DNA from: Peribacillus saganii
Lineage (GTDB): Bacteria > Bacillota > Bacilli > Bacillales > DSM-1321
Assembly: GCF_003429095.1 (NCBI RefSeq)
Contig: NZ_QVTE01000024.1
Coordinates: forward strand, 1-64,000
DNA length: 64,000 bases
Direction: 5' to 3'
Part shown: positions 15,866 through 24,041 of the stretch, one piece after another
How positions within the stretch are numbered: position 1 is the stretch's first letter
Layout: each line of letters begins with the position of its first letter
Position numbers and translations under genes: made by a program
Notes under the pieces: generated by a model
Seen by the model: only the letters and a program-made list of their open reading frames with translations
Told to the model about the DNA's origin: nothing
Database searches by the model: none

Positions 15866-15908
15866 AAAGGTAGGATTTCTCGATTATTTTGAGGAATCCT
15901 ACCTTTTT
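15866..15908. terminator. Strong terminator just right of the IS21 element
   Basis: Perfect 12 bp stem AAAGGTAGGATT/AATCCTACCTTT with TTTTTGTTTT on the plus side and ATTTA on the minus side. It would serve the HAD phosphatase gene if the IS element at 13487-15850 were removed. Confidence 0.8.
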
Positions 15909-15957
15909 GTTTTATAATTACTTTATAAAAATCGAGCGGGTGATTTCAGAATTAAGG

Positions 15958-16015
15958 AGTCTGACCCCCACATACGTTAAAGTATTAAAGGGAGGCCTGG
16001 TTGCTGTTCAATCAT
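15958..16015 (+). repeat. Worn copy of the dispersed repeat (left part)
   Basis: AGTCTGACCCCCACATACG followed by TTAAAGTATTAAAG and GCCTGGTTGCTG. This matches the first ~55 bp of the copies at 141, 763 and 11018 with several substitutions. The inverted and right cores are not visible. Confidence 0.6.
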
Positions 16016-16120
16016 AAATGTTTCTGATAATTTATTTTTGAGCTGTTATTGCTATCCCAAAATGACCAAAAGTTCTTTTAAAAGCTCTGACTCCTTTTTT
16101 CACGAATTCCCATTCTCCTG

Positions 16121-16580
16121 TTAGCTCAGTTAGCCACCATCGTTGCCCGCTATTTCAAAGTGGAAACATGAAAATCACCATTGGGTTCAGCCAATATATG
16201 ATGTATTAAAAGGATACAAGCTTCCATTAAATGGTTATGCAAATGATAAAATAAAAGATGCTCCTGTTACTCGTGGGACACTTGCTCAAGTTTTCGCAAC
16301 AGCTGTTTTGGGAAAGCCAACAGATTTAAGAAGCGCTGTACAATTCATGTATGACAATGGTTTAGCAACAGCGCGCAACGGACAAAAAACGTATGAAAGC
16401 TATAACGTGAATGAAATATTGAATAGAGGGCAAATTTCAGCCTTCTTTATGTGTCTGGATGCCAAAGGATTTACAGAGATAAAAGTAAACCAATATTGGA
16501 GACAAGACGCCCATATAAAAGAAGCCTCGTATATAACGGGGCTTTTCTTACGCTGTTTATGCGATAGAATTTTTCCATAA
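16121..16580 (+). pseudogene. Fragment of an SLH-domain surface protein, frameshifted
   Basis: LAQLATIVARYFKVE is encoded from 16121 in one frame, then the protein continues in another frame from about 16160 (HHWVQPIYDVLKGY, VTRGTLAQVFATAVLG, KTYESYNVNEILNRGQ). The pattern is that of SLH repeats: a start-up RxxLA helix and a Y-x-F-NP-type turn before NRGQ. The closest internal match is the C-terminal SLH region of the hydrolase at 47761 (KTYESFKPKDPIVRAQ). There is no start codon with a ribosome site and the front of the protein is missing, so this is a decayed C-terminus. Confidence 0.6.
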
Positions 16581-16805
16581 TATTCATTAGTTTACGGAAA
16601 TCAATTTTATTTTTCATAGAAGGCCAGTACGACAGTCGCCGGACTGTTATTTGAATCTGGTCTAGTCTTAATTTTAGATAAAGCTATGCATATAGGCAGA
16701 CCGTCATCATGTAATCCGTTGGGCTTGGCTGCTTTAATAGTAAAAAAAACTGCCGATATAATTAGTAATTAAAAAATAGTAAGAAAGCATGAGGTGAATT
16801 GAACT

Positions 16806-17960
16806 ATGAAAACAGCGCTTAAATTCAAGTTTCTTGTATTTTCTGTTGCAGCATTATTGGGATTATCGGCTTGCGGCACGAAGGAAAATACGGAAGCTAA
16901 GACCGAACCTGAAATCATCGTGAAAGAAGTAAAAACCGTTCAAGTAGTTGAGAAGCAAACAGCGGTGCCCAATGCGTCAGTGAAAGAAGAGAAAACTCTA
17001 AAAGATATCATCCAATTCTCGGAGGACAAAGTTTTTCAAGTCATCGCAGGTCCTTCCCTTGGTTCTGCCTTCTTGTATGATAACAAAGGGCATATTGTCA
17101 CGAATGCCCATGTTGTTGCTGGATACAAGGATGTAGAGATCCAAACAGTTAATAATGAAATTCTGGCAGGAACAGTGATTGGGATTGGCGATGAAACGGA
17201 TGTAGCTGTAATTCATGTGCCTGCCCTGGAAGGTAAGCAGCCGCTCTCAGTATCCAAGGACCAGGCAGTGAAGGGAGAGGAAGTAATCACGTTCGGCAGC
17301 CCCAACGGACTTAAAGACTCTGTATCAACAGGTATAATAAGCGGTCTCAAACGGGATTTCGAAATACCTCCTTTTGTTTATGAAGATGTGTATCAAACCA
17401 CGGCTCCGATTTTTCCGGGAAGCAGCGGAGGTCCGTTAATTCATAAGCAGACAGGCGAAGTTATCGCAATCAACAGCGCTTCTTATGTCAATCAATCCGC
17501 CCTTGGATTTTCGATCCCGGTACAGCAGGTTATTCCATTTATCGATTCCTGGATTCAAAACCCGATGGTGTGGGAAGAAGTACAGGAATATGATGAATTC
17601 TATAATGAGTATAACATGTGGGATATTCCCGAAGACGCCTATAACGAGTATGGTGAAGGAGGGGAAGCGTACTACGAAGAGCCTTATTCTGAAACTGAAG
17701 AGTCCTATCAAGAGTATTATGAAACAGAGGAAAGCTATGAAGAGGCTGTGCCCGAAGAAGATACTGGCTCTTTCATTGAAGAGGAATATCAGGAAGAACC
17801 GGCTATTAGCTACGATGAGGAACCTGTAGCAGAAGAGGAAACCGAATCTTCCAATTACGAAACAGAAGAATATCCGGAAGAAAACATTGAAGAAGGATTT
17901 GTGGAAGAAACAGACATACCTGCTGAAGATGGAACGGAAGCTGGTTATAGTGAATATTAG
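16806..17960 (+). CDS. HtrA/trypsin-like serine protease lipoprotein with acidic tail
   Basis: 384 residues. Signal peptide with lipobox LSAC (Cys ~23), so membrane-anchored on the outer face. A trypsin-like domain follows at ~60-250: catalytic His in VTNAHVVAGY, Asp in ETDVAVIHV, Ser in FPGSSGGPL. This order matches DegP/HtrA-type proteases but there is no PDZ domain. In its place the last ~125 residues are an extreme Glu/Tyr-rich tail (YEEPYSETEESYQEYYETEE) that should be disordered and may bind calcium or cationic wall polymers. Start well supported by GAGGTG upstream. It ends at a strong terminator. Confidence 0.82.
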   Translation: MKTALKFKFLVFSVAALLGLSACGTKENTEAKTEPEIIVKEVKTVQVVEKQTAVPNASVKEEKTLKDIIQFSEDKVFQVIAGPSLGSAFLYDNKGHIVTNAHVVAGYKDVEIQTVNNEILAGTVIGIGDETDVAVIHVPALEGKQPLSVSKDQAVKGEEVITFGSPNGLKDSVSTGIISGLKRDFEIPPFVYEDVYQTTAPIFPGSSGGPLIHKQTGEVIAINSASYVNQSALGFSIPVQQVIPFIDSWIQNPMVWEEVQEYDEFYNEYNMWDIPEDAYNEYGEGGEAYYEEPYSETEESYQEYYETEESYEEAVPEEDTGSFIEEEYQEEPAISYDEEPVAEEETESSNYETEEYPEENIEEGFVEETDIPAEDGTEAGYSEY

Positions 17961-17973
17961 GCATTTATAAAAC

Positions 17974-18031
17974 GAAAAAGAAGCTAACTCTGCGCTGAGC
18001 CATAACCGGGGGCAGAGTGGCTTCTTTTTAA
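17974..18031 (+). terminator. Terminator of the serine protease gene
   Basis: Long stem AAAAAGAAGC-AACTCTGC pairing with GGCAGAGTGGCTTCTTTTT, ending in TTTTT. It lies 14 bp past the stop at 17960. Confidence 0.85.
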
Positions 18032-18456
18032 TATTTCAGCAGAAACAGGTTAAAACTCTATTTCTTCAGGGTTCTACTAAACTATTAAGTTGAATAACAA
18101 GCTGCGAGGATACCGGCCCTTTCATTTGGTTTTATCCGATCCCAAGGTAATCAGATAGTTGCCTTTGGTCATATAAGTTAAGGCAAGCGATTTGATTAAT
18201 GAGCAACTTTCTGCCAATGACCTGTTACGAGTAGAACCGGTTAAAATGAATTTCAATCGGGGGAGTGAGACGGCCTGTTTTTATTCAAACTGAGAAAAGA
18301 AGTTAATTTGTTATACAGTATCAATGTTGTAAACACAAATGAATTTTTTGCTTTATCCATTCTCCTGGGATGAATGAGTAAACGATACGCCCATTCTAAA
18401 TGTGCTTTTCTTAAAGCGAGGGGGGATCGTTTGACCTGTCCAGACAATAAAATCCA
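18032..18456. other. Gene-free spacer
   Basis: No frame with a ribosome site or protein-like composition is visible on either strand. Short stretches on the minus strand translate to protein-like scraps with stops, so decayed coding DNA is possible but unsupported. Confidence 0.3.
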
Positions 18457-18527
18457 GTGCCTGACCCCACATGCGTTAAAGTGTTAAAGGGTAGACTGGT
18501 TGCTGCCTATTGATTTGGTTTTATCAG
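18457..18527 (+). repeat. Worn copy of the dispersed repeat (left part)
   Basis: GTGCCTGACCCCACATGCG and TTAAAGTGTTAAAG are identical to the full copies; the rest (GACTGGTTGCTG, GGTTTT) drifts and no right core is present. It lies just upstream of the 18587 gene's promoter. Confidence 0.7.
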
Positions 18528-18547
18528 TCGAGTGTGTTGGGAATGGA

Positions 18548-18556
18548 TGGTATAAT
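18548..18556 (+). promoter_or_regulatory. Extended -10 promoter element
   Basis: TGGTATAAT is an extended -10 box 31 bp upstream of the ATG at 18587. No good -35 box is visible, as is common for extended -10 promoters. Confidence 0.5.
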
Positions 18557-18586
18557 GGTTGCATCTTATAAAGAGGAGAGGGTTGA

Positions 18587-19162
18587 ATGGATACGAGGGG
18601 GAAGAAGGGTCCTGTTATTTACGAATTTCGAATTACTCTGCGCGAATTGGAGCCATCGATATATAGGGATTTTCGTGTCTCAGACCGAATTACCTTAAAG
18701 AAGCTTCACAAAATAATTCAAATTGTGATGGGCTGGGAGGGTTACCATCTTTACGAGTTTAAATATGGCCCTTTTAGATATGGCATTCCGGATGATGAAT
18801 ATTTTATTCCGGGGACTTATCTTCAAGATGCCTCGAAGGTAAAGCTGAGCTCCCTAAATCTTGAGCCAAAGGATGTTCTTATATACAACTATGACTTTGG
18901 AGATGACTGGAGCCACCTTTTAGAAGTGCAGCATTCTTATTATTCTCAGGGAGGAAAAGTGATTCCGGAGTGTCTGAAAGGTGAAAGGGCATGCCCGCCG
19001 GAGGATGTCGGAGGTGTGCATGGCTATCAGCATTTCCTTGATGTCATTTCGGACCCTAGTAATGAAGAGTATGAGCACTTGCTTGCATGGAGTGGGGGAA
19101 ACTTCAATCCTCATTTTTTTGATTTGGATGAGGTAAACAGGAAGTTATCCAAATTAAGGTGA
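18587..19162 (+). CDS. PRiA4 ORF3-like family protein
   Basis: 191 residues. Typical features of the plasmid pRiA4b ORF-3-like family: an opening YEFRITLRELEPSIYRDF strand, an ITLKKLHKIIQIVMGW helix, HLYEFKYG, then YNYDFGDDWSHLLEV, and GGVHGYQHFL with a closing FDLDEVNRKL. The biochemical role of the family is unknown. GAGGAG 8 nt upstream gives a firm start, and an extended -10 lies at 18548. It is flanked by worn copies of the dispersed repeat. Confidence 0.85.
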   Translation: MDTRGKKGPVIYEFRITLRELEPSIYRDFRVSDRITLKKLHKIIQIVMGWEGYHLYEFKYGPFRYGIPDDEYFIPGTYLQDASKVKLSSLNLEPKDVLIYNYDFGDDWSHLLEVQHSYYSQGGKVIPECLKGERACPPEDVGGVHGYQHFLDVISDPSNEEYEHLLAWSGGNFNPHFFDLDEVNRKLSKLR

Positions 19163-19316
19163 TGGATGCGGAAACGGTCTCTGTCTATTTGGCAGAGTTA
19201 CTCTTTAAACAAACAAGGTCAGGACCTTTAAAAGGATATTGCAAGAGAAATTGGTTTGGTCTAATCAAGCAAATTACAAGGGTTTGACGTGGGATTTGAA
19301 AGAACTGTTTTCTTAG

Positions 19317-19410
19317 TGTACCTAAACTACACATATGGTGAAGTATTAATCGCTAGCTTGGTTGTCGCTGAGCTGGTTTTTTTGTTTTGATTCTTGACGA
19401 ATGGGGAGGA
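19317..19410 (+). repeat. Worn copy of the dispersed repeat upstream of the RAYT gene
   Basis: GTGTACCTAAACTACACAT, then GAAGTATTAATCG and GCTTGGTTGTCGCTGAGCTGGTTTTT, and finally TTCTTGACGAATGGGG, follow the full copies in order with many changes. It covers the left core to the inverted GGGG core. It ends ~60 bp before the start of the transposase gene, so the transposase has a related sequence in its own leader. Confidence 0.6.
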
Positions 19411-19470
19411 GTGGATTATGATTTAAGTGTAGAACATATGTTCTCCATTTGGGTTAAAGGAGGTATTTGT

Positions 19471-20046
19471 ATGCCGAGGCAGCCTCGGGTTTGGTATCCG
19501 GGTGCGATGTATCATATTGTTGCCAGAGGAAATAGGCGTTCGGCGATATTCACAGATCATCTAGATTACAAAATGTACTTAGCCATTTTGGAAGATGTCC
19601 GCATCATGATGCCTTTTGTTTTACACTCCTACTGCTTAATGACCAACCACCTTCACCTTCAGCTCGAAACTGCTCATCACCATATCCAATATATCATGAA
19701 AGAAATGCACTCCCGCTATGCTGTTTACCTGAATCAGAGATTGAAGACGGATGGCCACGTTTTTCAGGGCCGTTATGGAGCGAAGTTAATTGAAACAGAT
19801 GCCTACTTTTTAGAAGTAAGCCGGTATATACATCGGAACCCCTTAGAAGCTAAAATGGTCGTGAACCTTGGCGATTATCAGTGGAGCAGTTATGCCTCCT
19901 ATGTAAATCCTCTTAATTTTAATCCTCATGTGAACCACAATAAAACATTATCCTATTTCCCTGCACCGGTTGAAAAGAAGTATAAAATATTTGTTGAAAA
20001 AAACCTGAATAAGAATGAGGAGGGGCAAATATGTGTGCCAGAGTAG
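19471..20046 (+). CDS. REP-associated tyrosine transposase (RAYT, HUH/Y1 family)
   Basis: 191 residues. Features of Y1 transposases: YHIVARGNRRSAIF at the N-terminus, HUH metal motif in NHLHLQLE, the YAVYLNQR region after it, HVFQGRYGAKLIETDAY, and RYIHRNPLEAKMV. The candidate nucleophile tyrosine lies in the YAVYLNQR/RYGAKL part. These enzymes nick single-stranded REP-type palindromes. AAAGGAGG 7 nt before the ATG fixes the start; the open frame upstream to 19387 is ignored. The 3' end overlaps the start of comM by 16 bp, so the two are co-transcribed. Its likely substrates are the repeats at 141, 763 and 11018. Confidence 0.9.
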   Translation: MPRQPRVWYPGAMYHIVARGNRRSAIFTDHLDYKMYLAILEDVRIMMPFVLHSYCLMTNHLHLQLETAHHHIQYIMKEMHSRYAVYLNQRLKTDGHVFQGRYGAKLIETDAYFLEVSRYIHRNPLEAKMVVNLGDYQWSSYASYVNPLNFNPHVNHNKTLSYFPAPVEKKYKIFVEKNLNKNEEGQICVPE

Positions 20047-21581
20047 CCAGTGTAGGTTTAAGAGGGCTGGAGGGTTATCTTGTCTACGCTGAAGTGAAAG
20101 CAATGGTCGGCGTCGATTCGATTGTGATTGTTGGGTTGCCGGATGCAGCTGTGAAAGAATCAAAGGAACGGATTGCGGCTGCCTTTCATTCATTAGGATA
20201 TTCACTATCAAGTAAAAAGATTATTATTCATTTGTCGCCCGCCGAGATGAAGAAGAATGGTCCGATGTTTGATTTAGCCATGGCGATTAGCGTGTTAATC
20301 AGTCTAAAGGAGCTAAAGATGGCCATTCCGGAACATATTGGTTTCATCGGTGCTCTTTCATTAGATGGCAGAGTTCAGCCGGTTGAGGGAATGCTTCCAG
20401 CAGTACTGGCTGCCAAAAAGCTGGGTCTAAAAAAACTGTACATGCCCTTTGATGAAAGATTACCTGTTCTGGACTTTAAGGAAATGGATATTATCTACAT
20501 ATCATCATTGGAAGAGGTAATTCACCATCTCAATGGGCAGATGATCACCCCGCTGGTTCCAAAGCCTAAAGAACTGGAAACAGGCACAAATTTTACTGAC
20601 TTTCAGCAGATTGTAGGCCATCCCTATGCTAAATATGCTTTAGAGGTAGCGGCTGCAGGGGAACACCATATTTTCATGACTGGCCCGCCAGGCTGCGGGA
20701 AAAGCCTTTTGTCAGAAAGCTTTCCATCCATTATGCCCCCTCTATCAAACGAAGCACAGCTTGAAATGATCAGTCTATACCAGCTGAGTGGAAGCTCATG
20801 GACCCATACAAAAATACCTCCTTTTCGCAGTCCCCACCATTCCGCATCAGGTGTATCAATCATTGGAGGCGGTCAATTTCCTAAACCTGGAGAAGTTTCA
20901 TTGGCTCATCGGGGAGTGCTGTTCCTTGATGAAATAGCAGAGTTTACGAAGAAGACGCTCGATATGCTCCGTCAGCCTTTAGAGAGCGGGATCGTAAGCA
21001 TCAGCCGGACTCAGGCAACCATTACTTATCCAGCTTCATTTATTTTAATCGGGGCCATGAACCCCTGTCCTTGCGGATATACTGGCAGCAATACCCATTA
21101 TTGTACCTGTAATCCTAAGCAGATTACAGCCTATCAAAATAAAATTTCAGGTCCCTTAAGAGACCGATTTGATATTAATCTATCACTGCGCCCTGTGAAT
21201 CTGAAATCTGATAAAGGCAATAAGGAAGAACCCTCGTCCAACATAAGAATGCGTGTTGAAGAGGCAAGAAAAAGGCAATACGAGCGGTATGGAAAGGAAA
21301 TATCTAATGGCAGAGTTTCCTATCATACCTTGTTACAAACAAGCCCCTTAACACAAGAACAAGAGCGGACACTCCAACAGTTCTCTATAAAAAAAAGCTG
21401 GAGCAATCGGACTCAAATCAAAATAATCCGTCTGGCCCGAACGGTCTCTGATCTACAGGGAAGCGATACAATTACCGATCAAAGTATTTGGGAAGCAGTG
21501 AAATTGAACAACATAAAAGAGATAAAGAATGCATTGGGAACCAGGGTGTATGCACATACACCCGGAAACAATAAATTTTAA
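20031..21581 (+). CDS. comM: ComM/YifB-type Mg-chelatase-like AAA+ ATPase
   Basis: 516 residues, full family length. N-terminal Lon-protease-like domain (VGLRGLEGYLVYAEV, GLPDAAVKESKERI), then AAA+ with Walker A GPPGCGKSLL and Walker B VLFLDEIAEF, the cysteine insert NPCPCGYTG...CTCN, and the C-terminal helical domain (IRLARTVSDLQGSDTI). In transformable bacteria ComM acts as a hexameric helicase that helps integrate incoming DNA. Translation starts at the ATG at 20031 inside the end of the RAYT gene, with GAGGAGGGG 6 nt upstream. A diverged 225 bp copy of codons around 350-425 lies at 25101. Confidence 0.93.
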   Translation: MCARVASVGLRGLEGYLVYAEVKAMVGVDSIVIVGLPDAAVKESKERIAAAFHSLGYSLSSKKIIIHLSPAEMKKNGPMFDLAMAISVLISLKELKMAIPEHIGFIGALSLDGRVQPVEGMLPAVLAAKKLGLKKLYMPFDERLPVLDFKEMDIIYISSLEEVIHHLNGQMITPLVPKPKELETGTNFTDFQQIVGHPYAKYALEVAAAGEHHIFMTGPPGCGKSLLSESFPSIMPPLSNEAQLEMISLYQLSGSSWTHTKIPPFRSPHHSASGVSIIGGGQFPKPGEVSLAHRGVLFLDEIAEFTKKTLDMLRQPLESGIVSISRTQATITYPASFILIGAMNPCPCGYTGSNTHYCTCNPKQITAYQNKISGPLRDRFDINLSLRPVNLKSDKGNKEEPSSNIRMRVEEARKRQYERYGKEISNGRVSYHTLLQTSPLTQEQERTLQQFSIKKSWSNRTQIKIIRLARTVSDLQGSDTITDQSIWEAVKLNNIKEIKNALGTRVYAHTPGNNKF

Positions 21582-21813
21582 TTTGGGAAGCCATCACCTT
21601 TTTCTTTCCAGGTATCAAGGTTGTGGAACATGTCCCAATAGCATAGGATTGGAAAGGAATGTCTGTCCCATTACCTTGCAGGAGATAAAAGCCTCTTTCG
21701 CAAAGGATTCCCTTTCGGTATCACCAACATTCTGCATCTTCTGTCGATATTATGATAAGACCAAAGCTGAAAGCATCTGTCATTCGGCAAGTGCTTTTTC
21801 TATGTATAAGTAA
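21582..21813 (+). other. Cysteine-motif frame after comM, uncertain
   Basis: A frame continues past comM with YQGCGTCPNSIGLE, NVCPITLQEI and TFCIFCRYYDK, giving two CxxC pairs. No start codon with a ribosome site was found, so it may be a decayed small zinc protein or chance. It ends at 21813. Confidence 0.25.
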
Positions 21814-21979
21814 CGGTGTCTAATCCGACATCGTTTAATTGATAGAATTGCTTTTTTTAAAAAATGAGTATTTTGAATTAGGTTTCAAGGACCGGGATGT
21901 GTCATATCACACTAATGGCGGGAACAAGTTATTAAAGGGAAAAATTCTTAGAAGAACCCATTATTTAGAGTTAAATCAA

Positions 21980-22014
21980 AAGCCCATCACCCTTTGTCGG
22001 TGATGGGCCTTTAT
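21980..22014 (+). terminator. Intrinsic terminator
   Basis: Perfect 10 bp stem GCCCATCACC/GGTGATGGGC with a 7 nt loop, then CTTTATGTT. It closes the RAYT-comM transcript. The rest of 21814-22172 is AT-rich; TAATCTTTTT-type repeats stand just before the next gene. Confidence 0.75.
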
Positions 22015-22172
22015 GTTCATCTTGTATATGGTATCAGATAAACAATGTATGAATTATTACTAAGAAGATTTTATTGATTGATATTACCAATGTGTAAGAT
22101 AATAAAAGAAATAATATTAAAAATAATCTTTTTGATAATGTAAAAAATAATCTTTTTAAGGAGAAACCCAAA

Positions 22173-22553
22173 GTGAGCTCTATTCAGAAATATGTTGAAG
22201 AACGCATAGCAATGTTAGAAATAGAAAAGATACCAAAACCAGTGAAGTTTTCAGTTTCTATTGAAAATGAAACGAATTTTCGATTGCAGTACCTTGCAAA
22301 AGAATTAGAAACAAGTAGAGCAAATTTAGCTGCTGATTTTATTCAACTTGCTATTGTTGAAGCTGAAAAAACACTGGGAATTAATCCGTTTGACTTCGAT
22401 AGTGAATACGGGAAAGCCTACATAAAAAATTGTGGGGGAAATTTTCATCAAGATGAGACAGGTTATTATCGCGTTAATTCAAATGGAGAGAAGGTTAAGA
22501 TTACAGATCCAACTAACGAGGAAGAAGTAGATTATAGTTCAAAGTCTAAATAA
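22173..22553 (+). CDS. Small protein with ribbon-helix-helix-like segment
   Basis: 126 residues. Residues ~25-65 (VKFSVSIENETNFRLQYLAK, TSRANLAADFIQLAIVEAEK) have the strand-helix-helix layout of RHH DNA-binding or antitoxin-type proteins. The C-terminal half is acidic and polar with a GGNFHQDETGYYRVNSNG turn region. Start is GTG with AAGGAG 9 nt upstream. First of a tightly spaced group (22173-23794) that looks like plasmid- or phage-type accessory DNA between comM and a comM fragment. No toxin partner is obvious. Confidence 0.5.
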   Translation: MSSIQKYVEERIAMLEIEKIPKPVKFSVSIENETNFRLQYLAKELETSRANLAADFIQLAIVEAEKTLGINPFDFDSEYGKAYIKNCGGNFHQDETGYYRVNSNGEKVKITDPTNEEEVDYSSKSK

Positions 22554-22578
22554 AAATGTTAGAAAGGTGGCATTAAGT

Positions 22579-22779
22579 ATGAATACAGTTAAAATCAGTG
22601 AATACTCGATTCAAGAAAATGAATTGGAAACAAAAATTACTATTGTGGGTAAACAAGAAGACGACACAGAACTCATTATAAAAGGTATTCAGAAGTTAAT
22701 GTCTCACATTGATGTGAAGCACGCATGTAATGAAGACCATGAAAAGTTTTATAATTATATTGAAACACTGTTATTATGA
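22579..22779 (+). CDS. Small acidic hypothetical protein
   Basis: 66 residues, charged, alpha/beta (TVKISEYSIQENELETKITI, then helices). ATG at 22579 is preceded by AAAGGTGG at 8 nt, better than the GTG 12 nt upstream. It follows the RHH-like gene by 25 bp and its stop overlaps the next start (ATGA at 22776). Function unknown. Confidence 0.5.
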   Translation: MNTVKISEYSIQENELETKITIVGKQEDDTELIIKGIQKLMSHIDVKHACNEDHEKFYNYIETLLL

Positions 22780-22934
22780 GTGGCGGATATTGTTGGGTAT
22801 GAACATATTATTGGGAACAAGTTCCTGATTTAGCGAAGAAGTACAATGAGTATGACGAGCTAGAAGTATCAAGAGATGAAAAAATTAAGTTATTAAAAAA
22901 TATGGTTGATAACCTTATTACGGCAATTCTATAA
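22776..22934 (+). pseudogene. Small gene broken by an in-frame TGA
   Basis: An ATG overlapping the previous stop (ATGA) opens MSGGYCWV, then a TGA at codon 9, then TYYWEQVPDLAKKYNEYDEL and a helical end to 22934. The post-stop part reads like normal protein (52 sense codons overall excluding TGA, about 53 with the stop). Nonsense mutation is likeliest. The overlap suggests it was once part of this operon. Confidence 0.4.
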
Positions 22935-22949
22935 AGGGAGTGGCTAATC

Positions 22950-23654
22950 GTGGCTAATGCTTTGACAAAAGAAGAACTAAACGAACATAAAGTATTTTTT
23001 GTTGAAACAACGAAACAGGAAGTTTTTAAGATTGAGAGAAAAGAAAATAGTTATACGATGACGGATGTAACTCCACCGATTTTGGAAAAAGAGATTAATG
23101 ACTTTTGCAGTATACAATTGCCAAAAAAAGCATTAGATACCCTGAAAGAGAATCCATATTATGATTTTATGAAAGTACGTGGGTTTAAGACGTTTGAAGG
23201 AATCGCAAAGAAAGGTCTGTTTGGTTTTACTGGGAAAGACGATAATGGGATGACTGTTACAAGTGGAACCATCGATAAGCTTTATTTCAAACAAGAATTC
23301 GGTAACTTTACTCTTAATATCCACCATTTTGTGTTTCCAGGAAAGAAAGTGGAATTAGGAAAGCTATTACAAAACCATTTTGTAATCGAGACTGAAGATG
23401 AATCACACACCTTCGAAAAGAGGAAAGATGGCTTTTATTATGATGAGCAAAAATTAATCGCTGTATTTTCAATTGTTAACAAAATAAATGACATATCGAT
23501 AGAAAATATACTGGCACAAAATATAGAGGGAGAGTTCGATGTTTCTTCCGACATACTATACATAAACCGTCCATTTATTCTTGTTACTGATAACAATGGC
23601 AAAGCTAATCTTAGCCTTCGAAATGATCCGGTTAAAAAGGCGTATCGTTTATAA
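22950..23654 (+). CDS. Hypothetical protein of the comM-flanked island
   Basis: 234 residues, soluble, predominantly beta with lysine-rich loops. No recognised motif, no signal peptide. Residues ~85-140 (KKGLFGFTGKDDNGMTV, KLYFKQEFGNFTLNIHHFVF) form an extended beta region. Start GTG at 22950 with GGGAG about 9 nt upstream. Downstream a 34-residue frame and then a ParB-like gene complete the island. Confidence 0.5.
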   Translation: MANALTKEELNEHKVFFVETTKQEVFKIERKENSYTMTDVTPPILEKEINDFCSIQLPKKALDTLKENPYYDFMKVRGFKTFEGIAKKGLFGFTGKDDNGMTVTSGTIDKLYFKQEFGNFTLNIHHFVFPGKKVELGKLLQNHFVIETEDESHTFEKRKDGFYYDEQKLIAVFSIVNKINDISIENILAQNIEGEFDVSSDILYINRPFILVTDNNGKANLSLRNDPVKKAYRL

Positions 23655-23689
23655 AAACATTGATGTACTTATTGAGTGGAGGGGTGGCA

Positions 23690-23794
23690 GTGCAAATTAA
23701 CAAAGCTGGCGAGACATGTGAATTTAACTATAGTGGTAAATGCGCATGCCATGGTAGTGATTATGAATACGGTGGAGAAATTATAGATTTTTAG
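23690..23794 (+). CDS. 34-residue cysteine-containing peptide
   Basis: GTG start with GGAGGGG 5 nt upstream. The product (start QINKAGETCEFNYSG, then KCACHGSDYEYGGEIIDF) has three Cys and one His, a possible small metal site. It is too short for a family call. Its ribosome site is one of the better ones in this island. Confidence 0.4.
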   Translation: MQINKAGETCEFNYSGKCACHGSDYEYGGEIIDF

Positions 23795-23935
23795 AAACAA
23801 AGAGAATGTTGGGAAATTGGACTATTGGTAGATACATTATCAGAGAGACAAAGGCAAGAAGTACAATGAGCTACATTTTTCCTATTTGCAAAGGCACATT
23901 TTAAACTGCATAAAAGTTACTTAATGATTTAATTC

Positions 23936-23962
23936 CACACCTTTACAGGTGTTGGGCTTTTA
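23936..23962 (+). terminator. Weak terminator-like hairpin
   Basis: ACACCT/AGGTGT stem with 4 nt loop and a GGGCTTTTAA tail, between the small island genes and the ParB-like gene. The surrounding 23795-24041 holds no gene I can support. Confidence 0.35.
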
Positions 23963-24041
23963 ATAATGGTTTGTAAAATTTTGTAATAGTACAATTTACT
24001 CATTGAATATCCATTAATAAAAATGAAATGGGTGGTTCAAC

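Noticed and set aside
16630-16760. Possible cyclic-di-GMP riboswitch upstream of the HtrA-type gene
   Set aside because: Some GGC/GCC complementarity and an AAAGCTATGC string caught the eye, but the conserved GEMM core blocks are not there.
22776-22934. Selenocysteine at the in-frame TGA
   Set aside because: No SECIS-like hairpin is evident after the TGA, and the position after GGYCWV does not look like a redox site; nonsense mutation is simpler.
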